11,366 nucleotides of DNA from Candidatus Nitrosopolaris rasttigaisensis (GTDB taxonomy: Archaea; Thermoproteota; Nitrososphaeria; Nitrososphaerales; Nitrososphaeraceae): contig CAKOFP010000300.1 in the NCBI GenBank assembly GCA_933226995.1, positions 1-11,366 of the forward strand, given 5' to 3'. A program made the translations under genes and the position numbers. Below, piece after piece: positions 6,252-11,366 of this stretch. How positions within the stretch are numbered: position 1 is the stretch's first letter; every line of letters begins with the position of its first letter. The notes under the pieces are model-generated. The model worked only from the letters and a program-made list of their open reading frames with translations. It was not told the origin of the DNA and searched no databases.

Positions 6252-6261
6252 TTAAATATAT
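6252..6261 (+). promoter_or_regulatory. TATA box of glycerol-1-phosphate dehydrogenase
   Basis: TTAAATATAT is centred about 26 bases before the ATG at 6283, the spacing expected for a leaderless transcript. It favours this ATG over the in-frame GTG at 6274. Confidence 0.65.
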
Positions 6262-6282
6262 CTCATACTTAACGTGGTTGCC

Positions 6283-7347
6283 ATGGCGTCAGCGCCTACT
6301 CACTTAATGGAACTACCCAGAAAAATATTGATAGGCGATGGTGTCATTTCTAGTCTTGGTGCGTTCATTAGAGATATCGGCTATTCGGCATCAAAAGTCG
6401 CCTTTGTAACAGGGAACACCGTAAAAAGGAGAGCAAGTGCAGACTGTAAGTCGTCATTTCGATCAATGTCAATAAATGACGCTTGGTATGTTGTAGTCGA
6501 TTCGTCCATCGCTTCTGTTAACAAGTTAAAAAAGTCACTTGCAAAGGACATCCCGGATATCATTATAGGATTTGGAGGAGGACGGTCCGTTGACGTAGCT
6601 AAAATGACCGCGTTTCAGCTAAACAAACCATTCATCAGTGTACCTACATCAGCTTCGCATGATGGGATTTCTAGCCCATTTGTTTCTATAAGGGGCTCCA
6701 AAAAACCGTATTCAGTAAAAGCAAACACCCCACTTGGAGTTTTAGCCGACACTACATTGCTTGCCGAAGCACCGATCCGTTTGATGGCAAGCGGGTGTGG
6801 GGACCTCGTCGCGAAGATTACGGCGATCAAGGATTGGGAACTTGCCCGAGATGAGAATAGTGAATACTTTGGAAGCTATGCAGCCAACCTTGCATATATG
6901 AGTGCAAAAATTATATTGAATGAATCGAAAAGGTTACGGGTCAGGAGTAGATCCGGAATTCGTATTGTTGTGGAGGCTCTCATCAGCGCTGGGGTTGCAG
7001 CTTGTATAGCAGGAAGCAGTAGGCCTTGCTCAGGTGCGGAACATCTTTTCAGTCATGCCGTAGAATACATCGTTGGTCAGAATTACGGACTTCACGGTGA
7101 ACGAGTCGGCCTTGGTACTATCATGATGGCTAAACTTCATAGCGTTGATTGGGAGATTATTGTAGAAACGTTGGAACGAGTCGGCGCTCCGACAAAAGCA
7201 AAACAGATAGGATTGAATGAAGAGCAACTAGTTCTCTCCTTGCTAGCGGCTCAATCGTTAAGACCTGACAGGTATACAATTCTCAGTAAAGTCAATTTAA
7301 ACAAAAGTTCGGCATTTGAACTTGCTAGATCGGTCAAGGTTATTTAA
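6283..7347 (+). CDS. egsA: NAD(P)-dependent sn-glycerol-1-phosphate dehydrogenase
   Basis: The enzyme reduces dihydroxyacetone phosphate to sn-glycerol-1-phosphate, which sets the archaeal stereochemistry of membrane lipids. The 354-residue length is normal. The N-terminal ELPRKILIGDG (10-20) is the family entry strand. GFGGGRSVDVAK (96-107) binds the dinucleotide, and SASHDGISSPF (123-133) contacts substrate. Likely zinc ligands are D174 in GCGDLVAK, H254 in GAEHLFSHA and H271 in GLHGERVG. I chose the ATG at 6283 because a TATA box lies 26 bases before it; a GTG at 6274 would add three residues. The bacterial relative AraM and glycerol dehydrogenase share the fold, but the ELPRK, SHDG and EHLFSHA motifs and the archaeal context point to G1P dehydrogenase. 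It converges on the FKBP gene, 41 bases away. Confidence 0.94.
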   Translation: MASAPTHLMELPRKILIGDGVISSLGAFIRDIGYSASKVAFVTGNTVKRRASADCKSSFRSMSINDAWYVVVDSSIASVNKLKKSLAKDIPDIIIGFGGGRSVDVAKMTAFQLNKPFISVPTSASHDGISSPFVSIRGSKKPYSVKANTPLGVLADTTLLAEAPIRLMASGCGDLVAKITAIKDWELARDENSEYFGSYAANLAYMSAKIILNESKRLRVRSRSGIRIVVEALISAGVAACIAGSSRPCSGAEHLFSHAVEYIVGQNYGLHGERVGLGTIMMAKLHSVDWEIIVETLERVGAPTKAKQIGLNEEQLVLSLLAAQSLRPDRYTILSKVNLNKSSAFELARSVKVI

Positions 7348-7388
7348 GATGTGGCAAAATCCCTGATGCATACCCTCCCTCACTTTTC

Positions 7389-8156
7389 TTACTCACTTCT
7401 AGACACTTCCATTGCCCCAACTTCTTTGTTAGAGCGAACGTCGTCTTCTGACACTTCTTTAGACTCCGTCGAATTGGTCGCTTTGTAAGTTTCTAAGAAT
7501 TTAACGTTGGTGATGCTAGCAACATATTTGAAGATATCACTGGCTATCCCACGCTTGATAACTTGTAGTCCTTCGGTCAGAAAAGTTTCTTCTGGGAGCT
7601 GGACAGTTAAATCTGATCCTTCAATAATAAATTTTATTTTTTCATCGTCAAGCGGCAGTCTTCTTTTCATCAATGAGAGCACTTTGTCATTATCACTTTC
7701 TAGTTTCTTTATTATGCTCACCTTATACGTTAAGGTCCGACCTGCCAATCTGTGATTGAAATCGACCTGAACTCTTCCTGATCCTACGAATCTGACAATA
7801 CCTGTGCGTTCATCAATTTCCACCTCATCACCTATTTTAACTTCGTCGGCTTTGTCTCCTAGTTTCCTCTGAGCCACCATTCTCACCTTGTTCGGAATCC
7901 TTTCTCCAAATCCTTTGTCCGGAGAGACATCTACATCGAGTTTATCGCCACTATTTGCGTCTGCCAAAGCTTCGTCTAAACCCTTTAAAACCCAGCCTTC
8001 ACCGACAGAGACAAGTCTCGGTCCATATTTGCGCGTCGGATCGTACAGGTCTGAATTTTTGGCGTCTTCCTCAATGGTGGTTTCAAAAATTTTCTTAGTA
8101 TCTTTAATGTTAGCTGTATAATCTATCAATATAAGGGAGCCCTTCTCTAAAGTCAT
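7389..8156 (-). CDS. FKBP-type peptidyl-prolyl cis-trans isomerase, long archaeal SlyD-like form
   Basis: The product catalyses prolyl isomerisation and probably acts as a cytosolic folding chaperone. Numbered from Met at 8156 (255 residues), the FKBP part begins LEKGSLILIDYTA and includes VSVGEGWVLKGLDEAL (49-64). An insert-in-flap chaperone module of about 45 residues follows FGER, and FKBP resumes at VDFNHRLAGRTL (131-142), a SlyD-like signature. A further C-terminal domain (about 160-224), as in archaeal 26-kDa FKBPs, is followed by an acidic Ser/Glu-rich disordered tail. The longer frame starts with ATG at 8168, but the best TATA box (CTTAATAT on the minus strand, 8181-8188) lies only about 16 bases from it. 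It lies about 28 bases from 8156, which also fits family N-termini as I recall them. It lies downstream of the aminotransferase on the same strand, with its own promoter. Confidence 0.88.
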   Translation of the reverse strand: MTLEKGSLILIDYTANIKDTKKIFETTIEEDAKNSDLYDPTRKYGPRLVSVGEGWVLKGLDEALADANSGDKLDVDVSPDKGFGERIPNKVRMVAQRKLGDKADEVKIGDEVEIDERTGIVRFVGSGRVQVDFNHRLAGRTLTYKVSIIKKLESDNDKVLSLMKRRLPLDDEKIKFIIEGSDLTVQLPEETFLTEGLQVIKRGIASDIFKYVASITNVKFLETYKATNSTESKEVSEDDVRSNKEVGAMEVSRSE

Positions 8157-8180
8157 GAAATTTGACATCCGATTTACCTT

Positions 8181-8188
8181 ATATTAAG
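8181..8188 (-). promoter_or_regulatory. TATA-like box of the FKBP gene
   Basis: CTTAATAT on the minus strand sits in the short gap between the aminotransferase stop (8217) and the FKBP gene. It is centred about 28 bases before the ATG codon at 8154-8156. Confidence 0.45.
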
Positions 8189-8216
8189 CTTCATGGAAAC
8201 GAGGGTACCAATAAGG

Positions 8217-9362
8217 TTAGATAGCACTTTCAAGTCTTTTTAGCGCAATTGAACCTGCATCTGGGCTCACCTTTAATCCCAAAACGTTCATGACGGATGC
8301 GATAGAGGACAAGGTTCTCATCACATGATACTTACTAACCTCACCCATTGATCCGATTCGGAACACTTTACCCTTGAGGTCGCCAAAGCCGCCGGCAATA
8401 AGAATCCTAAATTGTTGTGAAAGTAATCCTCTAAATTTCTTGTCATCCATTCCCGGTATATAGTTGATAGCAATTACTACATTACTCCTAGCATCTTGCC
8501 TCGCAAAAGGTGATAGGCCCATCGCATCCAGACCTGCGTAAAACGCATCTGCGCAGGCTTTGTGACGCGCAATTCTTTTGTCCAATCCTTCCTCAAGAAC
8601 CATGTCGAGTGCTTCACTGAAAGCATTGAACAGTGGCAACGCAGGAGTGAACGGGGTTTCAAAATTTTCTTCGTAATACTTGAAGTATCTTTTTAAGTTG
8701 AGGTATTGTGTTGGAGGGGGGTTCGCTTGCATATGTTTTTTCGCCCTCGAGCTAATCGACATTGGAGATACTCCTGGTGGCGCTGCCAACGCCTTCTGGG
8801 AAGCTGTTACACAAATATCGATATTCCATTTGTCAACCGGTAACTCGTCGCCACCGAGAATTGAAACTGCGTCTGCAATGAAAAAGGCACCCCTATCGGA
8901 ACACAATTGACTTAACTTGTCCATATATCGCAAGGTTGTTCCGGTGGACGTCTCGTTGTAAACTGCATACACGGCTTTAATATCCTTGTTGCGATCAAAA
9001 GCATCCTCGATTTCTGAATACTGGGGATTCTGACCGAATGGTGCAGTGACTCTTATCGCATGACCGCCCCAGCTGTCGATCAGGTCTGCTAGACGCGTTC
9101 CGAATTCGCCGTTAACAGGAATTATCGCTTTGTCATTTTTTCTGATCATATTGATAACAGATGCCTCTACTGCGCCTGTACCTGATGTGGTCAACAAAAC
9201 GATATCATTCTGTGTTTGGAATACCCTTTGCGTCTTCTCAACAATGGTCTTGTAAAGACGACGAAAATCATCACTTCTATGATTGATAATATGTGTGAGC
9301 ATAGCGTTCATGACTCGATCAGGTACGTTGGTAGGACCAGGAAGCATAACTAGGTATTCCAT
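8217..9362 (-). CDS. Class V PLP-dependent aminotransferase (alanine/serine-glyoxylate aminotransferase family)
   Basis: The 381-residue protein is a fold-type I PLP enzyme of the AGT/SGAT group, likely moving amino groups between alanine or serine and glyoxylate or pyruvate. It opens with MLPGPTNVPDRV (6-17), typical of the group. The phosphate-binding TSGTGAVEA is at 59-67 and NETSTG at 136-141. D164 in IADAVSILGG should contact the pyridine nitrogen, and K190 in ASQKAL is the Schiff-base lysine. FRIGSMGEV (334-342) holds the likely carboxylate-binding Arg. The substrate cannot be read from the sequence; glycine/serine interconversion and disposal of glyoxylate are candidate roles. The ATG at 9360-9362 is preceded by a minus-strand TATA box. 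It is divergent from the dipeptidase gene. Confidence 0.88.
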   Translation of the reverse strand: MEYLVMLPGPTNVPDRVMNAMLTHIINHRSDDFRRLYKTIVEKTQRVFQTQNDIVLLTTSGTGAVEASVINMIRKNDKAIIPVNGEFGTRLADLIDSWGGHAIRVTAPFGQNPQYSEIEDAFDRNKDIKAVYAVYNETSTGTTLRYMDKLSQLCSDRGAFFIADAVSILGGDELPVDKWNIDICVTASQKALAAPPGVSPMSISSRAKKHMQANPPPTQYLNLKRYFKYYEENFETPFTPALPLFNAFSEALDMVLEEGLDKRIARHKACADAFYAGLDAMGLSPFARQDARSNVVIAINYIPGMDDKKFRGLLSQQFRILIAGGFGDLKGKVFRIGSMGEVSKYHVMRTLSSIASVMNVLGLKVSPDAGSIALKRLESAI

Positions 9363-9390
9363 GTTGGATAAATGACCGAATTACCTTCCG

Positions 9391-9399
9391 ATATTTAAA
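9391..9399 (-). promoter_or_regulatory. TATA box of the aminotransferase gene
   Basis: TTTAAATAT on the minus strand is centred about 33 bases before the ATG at 9362, predicting a leader of only a few bases. Confidence 0.55.
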
Positions 9400-9488
9400 A
9401 TTACATCGACTGTCTGTGTACTAGAGTCATCGACGCTACGCAACATTGTTAGCCATAATGATCCTAGTCCATTTGAGTATTGATTCGT

Positions 9489-9511
9489 AGCAGATATTAC
9501 GCCGATCTGCT
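9489..9511. repeat. Inverted repeat in front of the Xaa-Pro dipeptidase gene
   Basis: Perfect 7-bp arms AGCAGAT (9489-9495) and ATCTGCT (9505-9511) flank a 9-base spacer. It lies about 50 bases before the dipeptidase start, upstream of a weak TATA-like stretch near 9521-9535. Almost the same stem recurs after the gene's stop codon. Confidence 0.45.
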
Positions 9512-9560
9512 CTTACAAGTGCAATAAGATCATAAGCCTGTCCGATCATAATATGTGAGA

Positions 9561-10634
9561 ATGAACGTTCGTCGCTCAAGAATAATGCAAATTGCATCTT
9601 CAAAGGGGTTCAATGCTGTAGCTGCATTTCAGCCCGAAAATGTATTCTATCTTACCAATTTTTGGGGCGAGGCGATTGCTATTTGCAGCAGTGATAGAAC
9701 TTCGTTGGTAGTTCCTAAATTGGAGGCATCAAGAGCACAACAGGATTCCAAAGACTGCGAAGTGATTCTCTCGGACAGAGGATTTCAAATAATTGACACA
9801 TTTATCAATGCCATAAACGGGAAAGTGGTTTGTGCAGACTATGCGGACTACCCTACCGTTGAAGCAATCCAAACAAAGGTCTCTAAAAAACACTTTATTG
9901 TTAATGCAGATACATTACTTGAAGGACGGATGATCAAGGAGGAGAACGAAATTTATGCAATATCTAAGGCGGCCAAAGTCCTAGATGATTTATATGAAAT
10001 ATGCACGCACGAAATCAAAATTGGGTTATCAGAGCGTGATTTGCAGGCTAAGCTAATATTTGAAGCGATGCAAATGGGTGCCAATGCTGCATGTCTGAAA
10101 TCAACGTTGAATCCTTTGATAATCGCGAGCGGTCCAAATGGAGCCCTGCCTCATGCACAGGTTTCCGATCGTAAATTCGTCGATGGCGACATGGTCGTAG
10201 TAGACCTGACTCTCCGAAATGCCTCGTATATAGCAGATGCGACTAGAACCTTTGCATTAGGTACAACGGCAGCTGAAACGAAAGAAGCATATGAACTAGT
10301 TAAACGGTCTCAACAACTAGGGATTAACTGCGCTGAGGAAGGCGTCGTTTGCGAGCGAGTAGATAAAGCATGCAGAGCAGTGATCAGTGATGGGGGATAC
10401 GGAAGTCAGTTTATCCACTCAACGGGACATGGAATAGGTCTTGATGTCCATGAGCCTCCTTGGCTGAGGACTCCAAACCAACAGGTTTTGAAGAGAAACA
10501 TGGCCATTACTATTGAACCCGGGATATATCTAAACGGTAAGTTTGGCATAAGGATCGAGGACAGCGTCATTGTAGATAATGGGCAGGCGAAGAACTTGAA
10601 CGCTTTCACGAAAGATCTTCTCGTACTCTGCTGA
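9561..10634 (+). CDS. pepQ: M24 family metallopeptidase, Xaa-Pro dipeptidase-like
   Basis: The 357-residue protein has a creatinase-like N-terminal domain (about 1-120, with GFNAVAAFQPENVFYLTNFWG) and a pita-bread catalytic domain. All five dimetal ligands are present, numbered from the ATG at 9561: D215 in VVVDLTL, D226 in ADATRTF, H290 in STGHGIG, E319 in ITIEPGIY and E333 in RIEDSV. H198 and H297 are likely catalytic-site histidines. It should remove N-terminal residues before proline in peptide turnover; M24 members also include aminopeptidase P, so the exact cleavage is uncertain. A GTG at 9555 would add two residues. No strong TATA box is visible, only an AT-rich CAATAAG near 9522-9528. 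A hairpin terminator follows directly after the stop. Confidence 0.9.
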   Translation: MNVRRSRIMQIASSKGFNAVAAFQPENVFYLTNFWGEAIAICSSDRTSLVVPKLEASRAQQDSKDCEVILSDRGFQIIDTFINAINGKVVCADYADYPTVEAIQTKVSKKHFIVNADTLLEGRMIKEENEIYAISKAAKVLDDLYEICTHEIKIGLSERDLQAKLIFEAMQMGANAACLKSTLNPLIIASGPNGALPHAQVSDRKFVDGDMVVVDLTLRNASYIADATRTFALGTTAAETKEAYELVKRSQQLGINCAEEGVVCERVDKACRAVISDGGYGSQFIHSTGHGIGLDVHEPPWLRTPNQQVLKRNMAITIEPGIYLNGKFGIRIEDSVIVDNGQAKNLNAFTKDLLVLC

Positions 10635-10635
10635 A

Positions 10636-10662
10636 GCAGATGGGTTACATCTGCGTTTTGTT
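10636..10662 (+). terminator. Hairpin plus T-tract after the dipeptidase gene
   Basis: A 7-bp stem GCAGATG (10636-10642) with CATCTGC (10648-10654) encloses the loop GGTTA and is followed by GTTTTGTT. It starts two bases after the stop codon. This resembles a bacterial intrinsic terminator, which is unusual for an archaeal gene, although the T-rich part alone could suffice. Confidence 0.6.
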
Positions 10663-10671
10663 ATGTTTAAC

Positions 10672-10693
10672 TGACGATTCTAGCAAGTCGTCA
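10672..10693. repeat. Second inverted repeat downstream of the dipeptidase gene
   Basis: TGACGA (10672-10677) pairs with TCGTCA (10688-10693), and the stem extends inward by a T-G wobble and a T-A pair to leave a 6-base loop. It lies 18 bases after the terminator-like stem. From here to about 10850 I see no gene; the only other mark is a tRNA T-arm-like string on the minus strand, which I rejected. Confidence 0.35.
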
Positions 10694-10853
10694 AATCCAA
10701 TTTGGGTACTAACGGACTCGAACGATTTATTGGCCTAAATGATGCATGTAGTAGTCTAACGAAAAACTGTGCCATTTCTTCCTACAATATGGATGCGATA
10801 TTAAATTCCTTCGAGGGTCAAAACGTACACACACTCTCATATGCTATATCACC

Positions 10854-11006
10854 ATGAAAATTATGAAGTTCAGATTCGATAGACATTCGGATCGAATATC
10901 AAGCCCCTTCAGACGGGCACGAGGTTTGAACAGAAATAAATCAGAAGTACATGCGAGAGTGTTTTTCATGAGTACGAGAAATTCGGTTAGGAGATTTGAT
11001 CTGTAG
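10854..11006 (+). CDS. Possible 50-residue Arg-rich small protein, hypothetical
   Basis: An ATG at 10854 opens a 50-codon frame to the TAG at 11004-11006. The product is strongly basic, with about twelve Arg and few acidic residues (for example SSPFRRARGLNRNKS and RNSVRRFDL), and has no hydrophobic segment. That composition would suit nucleic-acid binding, but I recognise no family. Upstream AT-rich elements exist (CTATAT at 10844-10849, GATATTAAAT near 10797-10806), but neither is well placed for a leaderless ATG. A minus-strand frame of 81 codons is open over the same DNA, and a perfect inverted repeat (ATTCGAT 10874-10880, ATCGAAT 10891-10897) lies inside. The region may therefore be non-coding. 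Confidence 0.22.
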   Translation: MKIMKFRFDRHSDRISSPFRRARGLNRNKSEVHARVFFMSTRNSVRRFDL

Positions 11007-11058
11007 TAGATGGCTCGAAATGCCGCGAATTTCATCTTGTATGATGATGCAGAGATTA

Positions 11059-11366
11059 TTATCTGTTGGAATCTTTCTGTTCTTGGCATAGATTTGCAAT
11101 TGTTTCAAGTATTTTTCTGGCTACCTGATATTTACTTTGCAACGGTAGATGAATAACTTTCTTCTGTCTATCTATTATAAAAACTTCGTTCTCGTCGGAA
11201 CCGGATCCACAACCTTTCCTACCTAAATCATTCGCGATTGCTAAGTCTCCATCGCACTCTTGCAATTTCTGAAATGCCTTGTTAATCAAGTACGAATCTG
11301 AGACATCGTGTTCCGCTTTGAACGCGACTAAAAATAGTTTATTATTTCTGCTGGTAGGCTTAATTC
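11059..11366 (-). CDS. coaBC: Phosphopantothenoylcysteine decarboxylase/phosphopantothenate-cysteine ligase, C-terminal part (partial at right edge)
   Basis: The minus-strand frame is open from the right edge to a TAA at 11059-11061, giving the last 101 residues or so. It matches the end of the CoaB ligase domain: LFLVAFKAEHD corresponds to the conserved GF.AET strand, and a Lys/Gln-rich helix leads to GDLAIANDLG, equivalent to the D.I.AND motif. GSDENEVFII then matches the F.SD.N.. segment, and the protein ends with a helix KYQVARKILETI. The enzyme makes 4'-phosphopantetheine from 4'-phosphopantothenate and cysteine in CoA synthesis; archaeal CoaBC is usually one bifunctional chain with CoaC first. 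The CoaC half lies outside the window, so bifunctionality is inferred. An internal TTG at 11287-11289 is not the start. It converges on the dipeptidase gene across a 424-base gap. Confidence 0.87.
   Translation of the reverse strand, partial: IKPTSRNNKLFLVAFKAEHDVSDSYLINKAFQKLQECDGDLAIANDLGRKGCGSGSDENEVFIIDRQKKVIHLPLQSKYQVARKILETIANLCQEQKDSNR

Noticed and set aside
6274..6282. GTG start three codons upstream of the G1P dehydrogenase ATG
   Set aside because: The TATA box at 6252-6261 predicts transcription to start at about 6283, so the GTG would probably not be in the transcript.
10714..10723. tRNA T-arm-like string GTTCGAGTCC on the minus strand
   Set aside because: The T-stem has a mismatch, and no matching 5' acceptor arm (GGGTACT on that strand) occurs at the expected distance. 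No D-arm or anticodon arm can be drawn.
11041..11047. ATGATGA box-C-like motif that might start a C/D box sRNA
   Set aside because: No CTGA box D at suitable spacing follows and no C'/D' pair is visible. The sequence lies at the end of coaBC and can occur by chance.
10844..11089. 81-codon minus-strand ORF between the dipeptidase and coaBC genes
   Set aside because: It begins inside the coaBC 3' end in another frame, has no promoter or family resemblance, and competes with a plus-strand frame over the same DNA.
1..11366. Mobile element, CRISPR array, rRNA or phage/defence system
   Set aside because: No transposase, integrase, Cas, toxin-antitoxin or restriction motif appears in any frame. 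There is no regularly spaced repeat array, and the long genes are all recognisable housekeeping families.

Overview
The window looks like chromosomal core DNA of a mesophilic archaeon, most likely an ammonia-oxidising thaumarchaeon (Nitrososphaerota) close to Nitrososphaera or Nitrosocosmicus. The diagnostic genes are a CTP-dependent riboflavin kinase, an archaeal RibL-type FAD synthetase, archaeal SepF, the KH/beta-CASP termination nuclease aCPSF1 (FttA), a TRAM-domain protein, the archaeal lipid enzyme glycerol-1-phosphate dehydrogenase and a long SlyD-like archaeal FKBP. Promoters are archaeal in style: TATA-like boxes sit about 20-35 bases before start codons with little or no 5' leader, and I see no consistent Shine-Dalgarno sequences. 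Taxonomy is inferred from gene content and recall of homologues; no search was run.

Layout. Bases 1-71 hold the tail of an unidentified gene, followed after 5 bases by the winged-helix riboflavin kinase RbkR (77-763, +). The FAD synthetase converges on it (809-1435, -), so FMN-forming and FAD-forming enzymes lie tail to tail. A 518-base gap (1436-1953) holds both divergent promoters, a GC-rich stem-loop cluster and a possible small membrane-protein ORF. Then come a PP-loop tRNA-thiolase-like gene (1954-3027, +) and sepF (from 3068, +), probably co-transcribed. aCPSF1 (3496-5385, -) converges on sepF and is divergent from a Gly/Arg-rich TRAM protein (5598-6056, +). After a 226-base gap with inverted repeats comes glycerol-1-phosphate dehydrogenase (6283-7347, +). 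An FKBP isomerase (7389-8156, -) and a class V aminotransferase (8217-9362, -) lie in tandem. The aminotransferase is divergent from an M24 Xaa-Pro dipeptidase-like gene (9561-10634, +). A 424-base gap with several inverted repeats and a possible 50-residue basic ORF separates it from the 3' end of coaBC, which runs off the right edge (11059-11366, -).

Functionally this is mostly housekeeping: flavin and CoA cofactor supply, tRNA modification, cell division, transcription termination, RNA chaperoning, membrane lipid headgroup chirality, protein folding and peptide turnover. I see no transposase, integrase, CRISPR array, rRNA or convincing tRNA. I do not find a clear undescribed multi-gene system. 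The most interesting points are the matching N-terminal winged-helix-like domains on the riboflavin kinase and on the FAD synthetase, the RGG-TRAM-acidic protein, the unusual SepF start, the near-identical hairpins on either side of the dipeptidase gene, and the structured intergenic regions.
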